From Nitrospinota bacterium (lineage in GTDB: Bacteria; Nitrospinota_A; UBA7883; JACRGQ01), in assembly GCA_016200345.1 (NCBI GenBank), contig JACQEX010000073.1, positions 1 through 40,868 on the forward strand: a stretch of 40,868 nucleotides of DNA, given 5' to 3'. The notes under the pieces are model-generated. The model was not told the origin of the DNA and did not search any database. It saw only the letters and a list, made by a program, of their open reading frames with translations. Position numbers and translations under genes: made by a program. Shown here in pieces: positions 1 to 8,682 of the stretch. Each line of letters begins with the position of its first letter. Position 1 is the first letter of the stretch.

Positions 1-137
1 CCGGCGTTGATGAGAAAAATCCTGACCTTGTCGCCGCTTTCCAACGCCGTCTGCGCGAGGCGGATGGCGTTCCAGGCCGCGTCGGAGCCGCCGTACGGGT
101 TTGTGCCTATTATCACCAGAAGCGTTTTGGAACTCAT
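1..137 (-). CDS. DsrE-family protein, 5' part only
   Basis: The gene runs off the left edge, so only the first 45 residues are visible. They read as a beta strand (LLVIIGTNPYGG), a helix (SDAAWNAIRLAQTALESGD) and a second strand (KVRIFLINAG), the usual opening of the DsrE/DsrF-like sulfur-relay fold. The ATG at 137 follows a clear ribosome site (GGGGAGGA, about 8 nt upstream). The reactive cysteine that would separate a sulfurtransferase from a structural homologue lies outside the window, so no reaction is assigned. It is divergent from the histidine kinase, and the 145 bp between them must carry promoters for both. Confidence 0.7.
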   Translation of the reverse strand, partial: MSSKTLLVIIGTNPYGGSDAAWNAIRLAQTALESGDKVRIFLINA

Positions 138-258
138 TTTGTGTCGTCCTCCCCAATGTGGTTGGTAGCGAATGGACCCCATTCGGTCTAGTTTGACGAT
201 TTTACCATAGTACAACTCCATGAAGTCCAATTTTATTTGTGTCCGGCCGGTTTCCGTT

Positions 259-264
259 TATAAT
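259..264 (+). promoter_or_regulatory. Probable -10 box of the histidine kinase gene
   Basis: A perfect TATAAT lies 18 nt before the ATG at 283. Transcription from it would start near 271, so the ribosome site GGGGGAA (273-279) would sit at the very 5' end of the mRNA. The matching -35 is poor. Confidence 0.4.
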
Positions 265-282
265 GACCGCCGGGGGAAATGC

Positions 283-2373
283 ATGAACATTGACGCGCTA
301 AGAAATAAGGTAAATTCACAGGGGTATCCTAGCCCGCTGAGAATGCTGGTCGTCATCGCCGTCTCAATTTTCGCGACTGAGTTTGCCATAATGATTTTTT
401 TCATTTATTTCCCGCTTGACGACATCAAAGAAACGCTGATTGACGCCTCCACGCTCGTCACAATTATAACCCCCATACTCTACTATTACTTCTACCGCCC
501 GTTTTTGCACTACACCGGCGACCTAAAGTCAGCCGAGGACGAACTGCTTCAATTTGCGACGGCGATAGACCAAGGAATGGAAATAACCCTTCTCACCGAC
601 AACGCGGGGAAAATTGTTTACATAAACCCGGCCGGACTCGCGGTTACCCGTGGCACATGGGACAAAACCGTGGGACGATTCGCGAGGGATTTAATGGTCG
701 GGAGGGGCGAAAACGACCTCTATGCAAAACTTGCGTCCGCCGTCGCCACCGGCGCTGGATGGGAGGGTGAGTTTGGGCACCAAAATGAAGACGGTCGCCC
801 CTTCCACGGCTATTGCAGGATATCCGGGGTGAAGGACGGAACGGGGGCGAACAGAAACTACCTTTTCGTCGGGCAGGATATAACCGCGGAAAAGCAGGCC
901 ATGATGGAACGAGACACCCGCGAGGCGGAACTGCGCGACTCGGAAAAACGCTGGCGAATGTTGGTGGACATGGCGCCGGACCCGATAATAGTTCACGACG
1001 GCAAGAAGATAATTTATGCCAACAAAGCAGTGGCCGACATGATGGGCACAAAAGAGATTGCCGACATCGTCGGACAGAGCCTGGCCAGATTTGTGCTCCC
1101 GGTGTCCATGCAAAACGTGGAGGCGCGCATAAAGGCCATGTTGGAGACGGGCCAGCCCCAGCCGGCAATCGAGCACAAGGTGAAAAAAATTAACGGCGAA
1201 ACAATAGACATAGACGCCACCGCCTCCCCCATTGTCTACGACGGAAAACCGGCCTTCCAGATATTTATGCGCGACATAACAAAACGAAAAATAGAGGAGG
1301 CCGAGCTTAAATCGGCCCTTGAAACCGCCGAGGACGCCACAAAACTGAAGGATAAATTTGTATCCCTCGTGTCGCACGACCTAAGGGAGCCGCTTACTGC
1401 CATACTAGGCTTCTCAAGTTTGATAAAAACGCAGGAGGGGGAGTCCTTTTCTCCAACCACCCTGTCCTACTTGGACAACATACAATACGCCGGAAAAAGA
1501 ATCGGCACCATAGCGGAGGATTTGCTGGGCACCGCCATGATTCGCAAGGGAAGAATCAACCCGAAGCTACAATTCATCAACGCGCAGTCGGTGGTGTCGG
1601 ACGCCATTAGCACGCTGGATTTCAAGGCAAAAAACAAGGGGGTCACGCTTATAAACAACGTCCCCTCCCATTTGCGCCTTCGCGCCGACAAGACGTTGTT
1701 GACGCAGGTAGTCCAAAATCTCCTTGGAAACGCCGTAAAGTTCTCAAAAAAAGGGAGCGCGATAACCATTTATTCGCCGGAGGCAAGAATCTCCACGCTG
1801 GCGGTTGCCGACAACGGCGTTGGAATACCTTCCAACATCGTCCCGGGCCTTTTTAAGTACGACGTAAAAACGACCACCCTAGACACCGATGGGGAGGTGG
1901 GAACCGGCTTAGGCCTGCCGTTTGCCTACGAAATAATGAGCGCCCACAAGGGGGATTTAACCGTCGAGACCTCCGAAAATGGAAGCACCTTCTTCGCCAC
2001 CATGCCGGACGTAAAGCCGTTTGTCCTTCTGGTTGAAGACCACCAGTCCATGACCCGGTTGGTAAGCTACTTTTTGGGTACCATGCGGGTCGAGGTGCGG
2101 ACGGCCCCGAACGGAGCCGAGGCGATGGATATAATCGCCGAAAAAGTCCCCGATTTAATAATCACCGACCTCAATATGCCCGTGATGAACGGTTTTGACC
2201 TTATTAGGAAATTAAAGGGGAGCGAGGCCACGGCCCAAGTTCCTGTTTTGGTGCTCACCAACGCGGGCAAGGACGAAAGGGAGGCCGTGATGCAGATGGG
2301 CGCGTACGATTTCATCTCCAAATTCTCGGTTGAAAGCGACCTCGTCCTTCGCGTCCGCCGAATAATTAATTAA
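283..2373 (+). CDS. Membrane hybrid sensor histidine kinase (2 TM, PAS-PAS-HisKA-HATPase-REC)
   Basis: This 696-residue sensor kinase would autophosphorylate on a histidine and pass the phosphate to its own receiver. Two hydrophobic segments (about 21-44 and 54-73) with almost no loop between them anchor it in the inner membrane, so sensing is probably membrane or cytoplasmic. PAS domains lie at about 88-205 and 215-335. HisKA has His365 in SHDLREP. The ATPase domain has the N box (NLLGNAVKF, Asn483), ADNGVGIP and a GTGLGLPFA lid. The C-terminal receiver has Glu585/Asp586, phospho-acceptor Asp629 and Lys680, so both halves look functional. ATG 283 is chosen because GGGGGAA precedes it; an in-frame ATG at 220 has no ribosome site. 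The signal and output partner are unknown. A broken ATPase gene abuts its stop codon. Confidence 0.9.
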   Translation: MNIDALRNKVNSQGYPSPLRMLVVIAVSIFATEFAIMIFFIYFPLDDIKETLIDASTLVTIITPILYYYFYRPFLHYTGDLKSAEDELLQFATAIDQGMEITLLTDNAGKIVYINPAGLAVTRGTWDKTVGRFARDLMVGRGENDLYAKLASAVATGAGWEGEFGHQNEDGRPFHGYCRISGVKDGTGANRNYLFVGQDITAEKQAMMERDTREAELRDSEKRWRMLVDMAPDPIIVHDGKKIIYANKAVADMMGTKEIADIVGQSLARFVLPVSMQNVEARIKAMLETGQPQPAIEHKVKKINGETIDIDATASPIVYDGKPAFQIFMRDITKRKIEEAELKSALETAEDATKLKDKFVSLVSHDLREPLTAILGFSSLIKTQEGESFSPTTLSYLDNIQYAGKRIGTIAEDLLGTAMIRKGRINPKLQFINAQSVVSDAISTLDFKAKNKGVTLINNVPSHLRLRADKTLLTQVVQNLLGNAVKFSKKGSAITIYSPEARISTLAVADNGVGIPSNIVPGLFKYDVKTTTLDTDGEVGTGLGLPFAYEIMSAHKGDLTVETSENGSTFFATMPDVKPFVLLVEDHQSMTRLVSYFLGTMRVEVRTAPNGAEAMDIIAEKVPDLIITDLNMPVMNGFDLIRKLKGSEATAQVPVLVLTNAGKDEREAVMQMGAYDFISKFSVESDLVLRVRRIIN

Positions 2374-3564
2374 CAAGGGGTATTCCTTAATTAAGACCCG
2401 TTCCTCGTGAATATGCTCCGACCCCGCAAGCCAAGTTTCGCCCAGTTGCAAAAACCCCTTTTCCATAGGATCGAATGGGGATTTCTTTCCGGCCAGGATT
2501 CCGTATTCGACGACGCTGTGAAATTTTTCTGGCAGGCCGGAGGCGCCGTGCTCGACCAAGTCCCAATATTCGTCGCCGGTGAAAAGGCGGGCCAGGGTCA
2601 TTTTGTTTTGCGTCAGCGTTCCGGTCTTGTCCACGCAGAGGGTTGTGACGGCCCCTATGGTTTCCACCGCCGGAATGCTTCTGGTCAATATTTTATTTTG
2701 CGATATGCGCCACGCGCCCAAGGCAAAGAATACGGTCATTATCACCGGTATTCCCTCCGGCAGTATGGACATCGCCATCGTCAGCCCCGCCAGCAACCCC
2801 TCAAGCCACCGTCCCAACACCGCCACATACGCGGACACGACCAATACGAAAAGCCCGACGGCGAAAATCGTCACGACTTTTACGACCCTTCGCGACTCCG
2901 TTTGAATCGGAAAATCGGGGTTGGCGACCGACTCCAGCGACTTTCCCAACTTGCCAAGCTCGGTGTTTCTTCCGGTTGCGACCGCGACGGCGGCGCCCTG
3001 ACCGCTCACGACCAACGTCCCCGAATATACAAAACGGCGGTTTTTTTCATCCTTAGAGGCGGAGATTATTTCATTCTCGAAACATTCCTTCTGCACCGAA
3101 ACGGACTCGCCGGTCAACATGGACTCGTCGCAGGCAAGGTTGACGCTGGAGAGAATTTGGGCGTCGGCGGGAACCCTGTCCCCCTCTCCCAGCATGATTA
3201 AATCGCCCGGCACGACCTCCCGCCCTGATATTCTCCTAGGCGCGCCGTCCCTCACCACCATCGCCCTCGGGCTCGACATGTCCCGAAGGGCGGACGGGGT
3301 GCGGTCTGTTTTTCGCTCCTGAGCTACGGTAATGGCGATTACGACGACAACGAACCCGGCAAGCATCAACGCCCCGCGAACGTCGCCTATTAGAAAGTAA
3401 ATTAACGCGCAGGCGGCTAAAAGCATGAACATCGGCTCGCCCAATATCGAAAGGACGGCTTGGAAAAAGCTCCGACGTTCGGACGACGGAAGCTCGTTGT
3501 AACCGAATTCCTCGAGTCCTTTTATTGCCTCCGCCTCGGAAAGCCCCGAATTGGAAATTTTCAA
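2212..3564 (-). pseudogene. P-type cation-transporting ATPase, truncated in the middle (remnant)
   Basis: The first roughly 400 codons match a Ca2+/cation P-type ATPase: an N-terminal GLSEAEA segment, the first membrane pair, the actuator loop with MLTGESVSV, the membrane segment with the PEGIP motif, and the phosphorylation site CVDKTGTLTQNK. Homology stops inside the nucleotide-binding domain after EYPL, at 2374, directly beside the kinase stop codon. The frame then runs on as antisense of the kinase receiver to a chance stop at 2212. The GDGVND hinge and all later membrane helices are missing, about half of a typical 850-residue protein, so it cannot pump ions. The likely start is TTG at 3564, just after the DUF190 stop; another TTG at 3618 overlaps that gene. 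Confidence 0.85.
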
Positions 3565-3568
3565 CGGA

Positions 3569-3910
3569 CTACCCGTTGTGGGAGTATTTGAGGATGTTGA
3601 CCTCCTCGGTGGTGACAAGGCCCCCTTTTACGTGCGTCTCCAAAAAGGCGCGGAGTTTTTTGACCTTGTCCTCGGCGTCCACAATCTCCACCACCACCGG
3701 AAGATCCTCGCTTAGGCGCAAAATTTTTGCCGTGTGAATCACCCTGGTGTTTGCGCCGAACCCCATGATTCCCCTCGTGACGGTGGCCCCGGCAAGCCCG
3801 AGTTTCTTCGCCTCCAGGACTATCGCCTCGTAAAGCGGTATCCCCTCGCACATATCCGACTCTCCTATGAACACCTTTAGGATCATCCCCTTACCGCTGA
3901 GCATCGTCAT
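3569..3910 (-). CDS. DUF190 family protein (CrcB/Fluc partner)
   Basis: This 113-residue protein matches the small, PII-like ferredoxin-fold DUF190 family. Visible landmarks are an opening strand (LKVFIGESD), the segment KKLGLAGATVTRGIMGFG, and LPVVVEIVDAEDKV. The family is commonly encoded beside the fluoride channel CrcB, as here: its ATG at 3910 overlaps the crcB stop as ATGA, which suggests translational coupling. It also has its own ribosome site (AGGAGT). By analogy with PII proteins it may bind a nucleotide and modulate the channel, but that is inference. Upstream in the operon are ddl and crcB; downstream is the broken ATPase. Confidence 0.85.
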   Translation of the reverse strand: MTMLSGKGMILKVFIGESDMCEGIPLYEAIVLEAKKLGLAGATVTRGIMGFGANTRVIHTAKILRLSEDLPVVVEIVDAEDKVKKLRAFLETHVKGGLVTTEEVNILKYSHNG

Positions 3911-4301
3911 TGTAACTCCTGCCTAAAAAACGCGCCGAGGTTTCGTGAGGCGAAGAACCCCAAGAAGACCAGCGCTATCCCAAGAATATTGCTAACCAGC
4001 ACGTTGTAGAGGGCGAGTTTGTATTCGCCGTCCCTGACAAGATTAAACGTCTCCAACCCAAATGAGGAAAACGTGGTGTACCCGCCCAAAAATCCGATAA
4101 AGACAAAAAGCCGGGCCGTCGGCGAGACGGCGGTTCTGTCGAAAATCTCCCAAAGAAATCCGGCAAAAAACATCCGGTCAGGTTTATGCTCATGGTGCCA
4201 AACGGAAAACTCGGCCCCGCGAACCGTTGCACAACCCCGGAAAGCAGATAGCGGAAAACGGTTCCGATGGCGCCGCCGACGGCGATTATCAAAAGCTTCA
4301 C
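3907..4301 (-). pseudogene. crcB: crcB fluoride channel with a -1 frameshift (disrupted or recoded)
   Basis: CrcB (Fluc) is a small four-helix dimeric membrane channel that exports fluoride. The N-terminal third, with GGAIGTVFRYLLSG and the conserved Asn in MSINLTGC, is read from GTG 4301. The rest, with FAGFLWEIF, GFLGGYTTFSSFGLE and the last helices, is read in the -1 frame to the stop at 3907. The switch falls on a T6G run (4170 to 4164) that is phased T TTT TTG in the first frame, a classical -1 slippery heptamer. A slip there, or one extra T, restores a full-length protein of about 131 residues. Causes could be an assembly error, a real mutation, or programmed frameshifting. GTG 4301 overlaps the ddl stop as GTGA. 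Confidence 0.8.
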
Positions 4302-5479
4302 TGTTTGGCGTCTTTGTTGGCGAGATAATTCTTAATCGCGCCAAAACCAGAGGCGCGTTTGAGCATCGCCTTGCGCCTGTGGGCGGAGAGCGCGTAATCC
4401 ACCAGCCTGTCCAACAGCGCCGGAAAAGAGAGGCCGCTTTTTTCCCAGAGGTAAAACGCGAGCGAGCCGGGAACTGAGTTTAACTCCGTGATGTGAAGCC
4501 CGCCCGACTTGTCCAACAAAAAATCCACCCTCGCGCAACCGGCGCAGTCCAACGCGCGAAAAGTTCCCTTTGCCAACTCTTGAATCCGAGCCGAGGTCTC
4601 CGCCGGAATGTCGGCGGGGATTGCGCGTGAAACATTCGCCATTCCACCGGCGCCCCCTTTTTTGCCGCCCGCGAGGTACTTTTGCTTATAGTCCAAAAAG
4701 CCCTTGCTGAAAACCTCCTCGCATACGGAGGCCTCTACTTGGGAGTCCTCACCCAAGACCGCGCAGTTAATCTCGCGCGGGTCGCGGACCCCCTCTTCCA
4801 CTATTATTTTTCTGTCGAACCTGCACGCGTCGTCCAGCGCGACGGAGAGAAAATCGGCCGAGTCCACCTTCGACACGCCTACGGAGGAGCCGCAGGCCGC
4901 GGGTTTTACAAAAATCGGGAACTTCAGTTTCCCCAAAATCTCGGCCTTGACCGCCTCGTGTTTTTCCTCGACCTCAGATTTTAGAAAGGAAAGAAACTTC
5001 ACAACCGGCAGTCCGGTCGAGGCGAGTATCTGTTTTTGCAAAACTTTGTCCATGCCCACCGCGCTCGCCGTCACTCCGCACCCGACGTACGGCACGTCCG
5101 CAAGCTCCAATAGCCCCTGCAAAGTCCCGTCCTCGCCGCCGGTGCCGTGCACGAGCGGAAAGGCCACGTCCAGCTGGATTTTATTGTCCATCAATTTCCT
5201 AAACGGGCCTGTAGCCTCGTGCCTTGACGGATACGGAGGAACGAACTTGCGGTTTAGTTTTTTAAGGTCGGACGGATTGCCCGTAAAAATCTCCCCGTAT
5301 CGCGAGACGTCCTTCAGCTTGTCGTCGCAAACCCAGTCCCCCTCCGGCGTAATATAAATTGGAAGCGGCTCAAATTTATTTTTGTCGAGGTTTTTATAGA
5401 CTTGGTCGAAGGTGATGATGGAAATTTCGTGCTCCGCCGACACCCCGCCGAAAATAAGCCCTATTACCTTTTTACCCAT
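4298..5479 (-). CDS. ddl: D-alanine--D-alanine ligase family protein (ATP-grasp)
   Basis: This is a 393-residue ATP-grasp ligase expected to join two D-alanines for peptidoglycan synthesis in the cytoplasm. Motifs in order: GGVSAEHEISI at the start, HGTGGEDGTLQGLLEL, the ATP-binding VKPAACGSSVGVSK, the FLDYKQKYL loop, and the Mg-binding carboxylates around CARVDFLL and ITELNSVPG. The ending ELNSVPGSLAFYLW differs from the EVNTLPG of textbook Ddl and marks a less studied subfamily, so the exact second substrate is not certain. The ATG at 5479 is preceded at 6 nt by a TATATT box and has no correctly spaced ribosome site. It heads ddl-crcB-DUF190. Confidence 0.87.
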   Translation of the reverse strand: MGKKVIGLIFGGVSAEHEISIITFDQVYKNLDKNKFEPLPIYITPEGDWVCDDKLKDVSRYGEIFTGNPSDLKKLNRKFVPPYPSRHEATGPFRKLMDNKIQLDVAFPLVHGTGGEDGTLQGLLELADVPYVGCGVTASAVGMDKVLQKQILASTGLPVVKFLSFLKSEVEEKHEAVKAEILGKLKFPIFVKPAACGSSVGVSKVDSADFLSVALDDACRFDRKIIVEEGVRDPREINCAVLGEDSQVEASVCEEVFSKGFLDYKQKYLAGGKKGGAGGMANVSRAIPADIPAETSARIQELAKGTFRALDCAGCARVDFLLDKSGGLHITELNSVPGSLAFYLWEKSGLSFPALLDRLVDYALSAHRRKAMLKRASGFGAIKNYLANKDAKQ

Positions 5480-5485
5480 CCGGCA

Positions 5486-5491
5486 AATATA
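5486..5491 (-). promoter_or_regulatory. Putative -10 box for a leaderless ddl transcript
   Basis: On the minus strand TATATT ends 6 nt before the ddl ATG. The only purine-rich run (AAGGGGGA) lies about 13 nt away, too far for a normal ribosome site. Transcription would begin at or next to the start codon. Confidence 0.4.
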
Positions 5492-5687
5492 TCCCCCTTT
5501 TCGAGGGGAATAAAGTGCTAAAAAGCGCGACGCGCCCGCCCCAAACAACCATGTTTATTTATTGGCTGAAATCTGGTAGCTTGAAGCGGCGGGCAAAATC
5601 GCCCCCGAAGAAAATATTTTCAAAGGGGGGCGGGCAATGCTGATATGATTGATACGGTTGTAAAACAAAACTAGCTGGAGATTTTTA

Positions 5688-5918
5688 ATGGATCGCACCC
5701 GACGGGACAAGATACTCACCGAGATTAATCGTCTGCTCCTGGAGAACGAGCTGACCTCGGAGGATCGTGAGACCATATTGGAGAGCCTTCTAAAGAGCCA
5801 TTTGGACCACATGGAAGACATCGAGGAAGTGGACATATTTCAGGACAGGATTAACGACACGATTGACGAGTACGTGGAACAGCACTTCGAAGACACGATG
5901 GAAGACAACTACAATTAA
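5688..5918 (+). CDS. Small acidic protein of unknown function
   Basis: This 76-residue protein is strongly charged and predicted helical. It is rich in Glu and Asp (LTSEDRETILESLL, HMEDIEEVDIFQD) and ends EDTMEDNYN. It has no cysteine, signal peptide or membrane segment. A ribosome site (TGGAG) lies at good distance before the ATG, and the gene stands alone between divergent ddl and the HU gene 80 bp downstream. I do not recognise a family. Acidity and size are compatible with a regulatory or protein-binding role, but this is not evidence of one. Confidence 0.65.
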   Translation: MDRTRRDKILTEINRLLLENELTSEDRETILESLLKSHLDHMEDIEEVDIFQDRINDTIDEYVEQHFEDTMEDNYN

Positions 5919-5923
5919 GCCGG

Positions 5924-5952
5924 TTGACGGCATACTTATATTTTGGTAGTCT
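5924..5952 (+). promoter_or_regulatory. Probable sigma-70 type promoter of the HU/IHF gene
   Basis: TTGACG (5924-5929) and TAGTCT (5947-5952) are 17 bp apart, the standard spacing. Transcription would begin near 5959, leaving a 40-nt leader with GGAGGAGTTAA before the ATG at 5999. Confidence 0.45.
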
Positions 5953-5998
5953 TGACCACGTCGTTTCAAAGAGTTCTGCTTGGAGGAGTTAACGGATA

Positions 5999-6289
5999 AT
6001 GACCAAATCTGACATGGCCGAAAGGCTTGCCGTAAAATTAAACATTACGAAACAGCAAGCCGAGGGCATAATCAACATTTTTACGAACTCGATCACAGAG
6101 GCGCTGTCCAAAGGCGACAAGGTGGAGATTCGCGGGTTCGGCAGTTTTCGCGTCCGCCATCGCTCCGCCAAGGAGGGACGAAACCCAAAAACGGGCGACA
6201 AAGTTTTCGTACCGCCCAAAAAAGTCCCCTTCTTCAAAACTGGCAAGGAGTTTCGGCTGATTGTCGACGGCAAGGAAGCCGCAAAATAA
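5999..6289 (+). CDS. HU/IHF family DNA-binding protein
   Basis: This 96-residue protein belongs to the bacterial histone-like HU/IHF family, which dimerises and bends DNA. The N-terminal helices (MTKSDMAERLAVKLNITKQQ) form the dimer body. The KVEIRGFGSFRVRHR segment leads into the DNA-contacting beta arm, with the signature GRNPKTG and the proline-containing VFVPPKKVPFFKTGKE. The length is slightly above the usual 90 residues. Sequence alone does not separate HU from an IHF-beta-like subunit, and no partner subunit is encoded nearby. A strong ribosome site (GGAGGAG) precedes the ATG. Confidence 0.93.
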   Translation: MTKSDMAERLAVKLNITKQQAEGIINIFTNSITEALSKGDKVEIRGFGSFRVRHRSAKEGRNPKTGDKVFVPPKKVPFFKTGKEFRLIVDGKEAAK

Positions 6290-6361
6290 CCCATTCTGGT
6301 GCCCCCGCTTTTTCCACTCCCCGCTTCACTAAATATTAGGAAAATCCGGCCCGGTTCGAGA

Positions 6362-6367
6362 TATACT
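6362..6367 (+). promoter_or_regulatory. Putative -10 box for a leaderless pyk transcript
   Basis: TATACT ends 8 nt before the pyk ATG, and the intervening CAGTCCTT has no ribosome-site character. No -35 is recognisable. Confidence 0.4.
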
Positions 6368-6375
6368 CAGTCCTT

Positions 6376-7818
6376 ATGAACGTGGAAAACAAGGCCGTCC
6401 TAAAAAAAACCAAGATTATATGCACGCTCGGCCCGGCCTGCGACAACCCGCGAACAATTCGCGGACTGATAGAGCAAGGCGCCAACATATTTAGAATTAA
6501 CTGCTCCCACACCGACGAGGCCGGCATCAGGCGCCTCGTGAGAATGGTTCGCAAGGTGGCCAAAAATCTCGCGTCCCCCATCGGCGTAATGATTGACCTG
6601 CAGGGGCCAAAAATAAGGGTCGGAGAATTTTACGACCAGACGATGAAACTTGTGCGCGGTGAGATTGTGTCCATGAAGGTCACCAAGGAGATGAGCGACG
6701 GCTCATTCATTCCCGTTCAGTACGAGGGGTTTTACGACGACGTGGGGCACGACGGAAGAATTTTGCTGGACGACGGTAAAATCTGCATGGAGGTCGTCTC
6801 TAAAAAGAACGGCGTGGTAAAGGCGCGGGTTGTCTTCGGCGGCGTTCTATCCAACAAAAAAGGGATAAACCTACCCGACTCCACAATCACCGCCGCCCCG
6901 ACAACGAAGAAGGACCTTGAATACCTGAAGGTCGGACTGGACGAAGGGGTGGATTTTGTCGCCATGTCGTTTGTCAGCAAGGCCGAAGAGGTTCTTGAGA
7001 TGAAGTCCGTCATCGCAAGGCACGACCACACGACGGCCGTTGTCGCAAAGATTGAACGGCACGAGGCGGTGAAGAATCTGGAATCCATAGTGGAGGTCTC
7101 TGACGCGGTCATGATCGCAAGGGGCGACCTAGGTGTGGAAATGCCCCTCTCGATGGTTCCCGTCATACAAAGAAAGATAATCCACGCCTGCCACCACATG
7201 GCAAAACCGGTCATAGTGGCGACGCAGATGATGGAATCAATGATATCAAACCCACGGCCTTCGCGAGCCGACGTCTCGGACGTAAGCGGCGCCGTCCACG
7301 CCTATGCGGACGCGCTGATGCTTTCGGGCGAGACCTCCACGGGTTCCTTCCCTACAGAATGCGTGGCGGAAATGCGAAAAACCGCGCTTGAAATGGAAAA
7401 CTACCAAAAGGCCCAGGCGAAAACCAGGTATTGGGAGATGGGAAAACGAATCCCCGAACAATCCGAGGCCATCGCCAAGGCGGGCGTGAGCTTGGCCGAG
7501 CTTTTGAACCTGAAAGGCATCGTGGTCGTTACAAAAAGCGGCTGGATGGTAAAACAGATGGCCGCCCTGCACCCGGTTCTGCCAATCTATGCGTTCACCC
7601 CCCACGAGGTCTCCATGCGACAGCTGGCCCTGGTGCGCGGCGTGTTCCCGTTCTGCCTCAAATTTAAGAAGGAATTCTCGTACAACATCCCCGAGATGCT
7701 TAGGGAGTGCAAAAAACGCGGGTTCTTGACAAAAGGCGACCGCGTCGTCGTCGTCGCCGGCGTAAAGGCCGGAAACGTGGACGGAACAAACACGGTGCGC
7801 GTAGAGACGGTTCTTTAA
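6376..7818 (+). CDS. pyk: Pyruvate kinase
   Basis: Converts phosphoenolpyruvate and ADP to pyruvate and ATP, the last step of glycolysis, in the cytosol. The 480-residue length is typical. Landmarks are KTKIICTLGPACDN at the N terminus, NIFRINCSH, IDLQGPKIRVGEF, the substrate lysine and metal-binding residues in AVVAKIER and RGDLGVEM, the signature ATQMMESMI, and ALMLSGETSTG. The C-terminal domain (about 350-480) carries the usual allosteric fold. It heads an operon with nadC 12 nt downstream and the phosphoribosyltransferase after that. No Shine-Dalgarno precedes the ATG. A phosphofructokinase is also encoded in the window, so two committed glycolytic enzymes are present. Confidence 0.97.
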   Translation: MNVENKAVLKKTKIICTLGPACDNPRTIRGLIEQGANIFRINCSHTDEAGIRRLVRMVRKVAKNLASPIGVMIDLQGPKIRVGEFYDQTMKLVRGEIVSMKVTKEMSDGSFIPVQYEGFYDDVGHDGRILLDDGKICMEVVSKKNGVVKARVVFGGVLSNKKGINLPDSTITAAPTTKKDLEYLKVGLDEGVDFVAMSFVSKAEEVLEMKSVIARHDHTTAVVAKIERHEAVKNLESIVEVSDAVMIARGDLGVEMPLSMVPVIQRKIIHACHHMAKPVIVATQMMESMISNPRPSRADVSDVSGAVHAYADALMLSGETSTGSFPTECVAEMRKTALEMENYQKAQAKTRYWEMGKRIPEQSEAIAKAGVSLAELLNLKGIVVVTKSGWMVKQMAALHPVLPIYAFTPHEVSMRQLALVRGVFPFCLKFKKEFSYNIPEMLRECKKRGFLTKGDRVVVVAGVKAGNVDGTNTVRVETVL

Positions 7819-7830
7819 CGCTTCACGCAA

Positions 7831-8682
7831 ATGTCCTCTAATAGGGATTACATAGCTCGCCACATCAGAACGGCCTTGGTCGAGGACTGCCCGAAGATTG
7901 ACGTTACGACGTCCGCCTGCGTTGATTCTTCACAAAATTCCAAGGCGGTCTTAATCGCAAAACAAGATATGGTCGTTTCCGGCATGAACATATTTTCCGA
8001 GACGATGAAGGCCGTTGATTCAAAAACCAAAGTGTTCCCGGCGCTAAAGGACGGGCAGTCGGCAAAAAAGGGGGCGGTATTGGCAAGGATATCGGGCCGC
8101 TCCGCCGCAATCCTAAAGGCGGAAAGGGTCGCCCTAAATTATCTGCAAAGGATGAGCGGAATCGCAACCCTAACGGCCCGGTACGTGTCGGCGACAAAAG
8201 GGACGAAGGCAAAAATATTTGACACGCGCAAAACAACGCCCACCCTGAGGGTTTTCGAAAAATACGCGGTAACCTGCGGCGGCGGCGTAAACCACAGGGA
8301 AAGCCTCTCCGATGCGCCTCTTATAAAAGAAAACCACATCCGCGCCTCGGGCTGTATTGCCAATGCGGTCAAAAAAATCAGAAAATTGACAAAAAAGCCG
8401 ATTATCCTCGAGGTTACAAACCGGGATGAAATTTTGGAGGGGCTTGCCGCGGGCGCGGATATACTTCTGCTCGACAACATGACTCCAGCGCAAGTGGGGC
8501 GCGCCGTGAAATTAATCAACGAAAGGGCCGTCGTCGAGGTCTCCGGCGGCATTACCGTAAAAACGGCGAGGGCTCACGCGCTGGCCGGCGCGGATAGAAT
8601 TTCGGTCGGGGCTTTGACGCACTCCGCCCCGGCCTGCGACCTTTCCCTATTATTTGAAGGGGAACCAAATGTCGTCGTTTGA
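7831..8682 (+). CDS. nadC: Nicotinate-nucleotide pyrophosphorylase (quinolinate phosphoribosyltransferase)
   Basis: Makes nicotinate mononucleotide from quinolinate and PRPP with loss of CO2, in de novo NAD synthesis. The 283 residues carry the family landmarks in order: LNYLQRMSGIAT, FDTRKTTPTLR, CGGGVNHR with the catalytic-site arginine, LLLDNM, VEVSGGIT, and the ending DRISVGALTHSAPACDLSL. It follows pyk by 12 nt without an obvious ribosome site, so it is probably co-transcribed. Its last 14 nt overlap the next gene. nadA and nadB are not in the window. Confidence 0.96.
   Translation: MSSNRDYIARHIRTALVEDCPKIDVTTSACVDSSQNSKAVLIAKQDMVVSGMNIFSETMKAVDSKTKVFPALKDGQSAKKGAVLARISGRSAAILKAERVALNYLQRMSGIATLTARYVSATKGTKAKIFDTRKTTPTLRVFEKYAVTCGGGVNHRESLSDAPLIKENHIRASGCIANAVKKIRKLTKKPIILEVTNRDEILEGLAAGADILLLDNMTPAQVGRAVKLINERAVVEVSGGITVKTARAHALAGADRISVGALTHSAPACDLSLLFEGEPNVVV

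Noticed and set aside
644-1377. Minus-strand frames inside the histidine kinase gene
   Set aside because: They are shadows of PAS and kinase codons, with Cys/Pro/Arg-rich composition and no ribosome sites.
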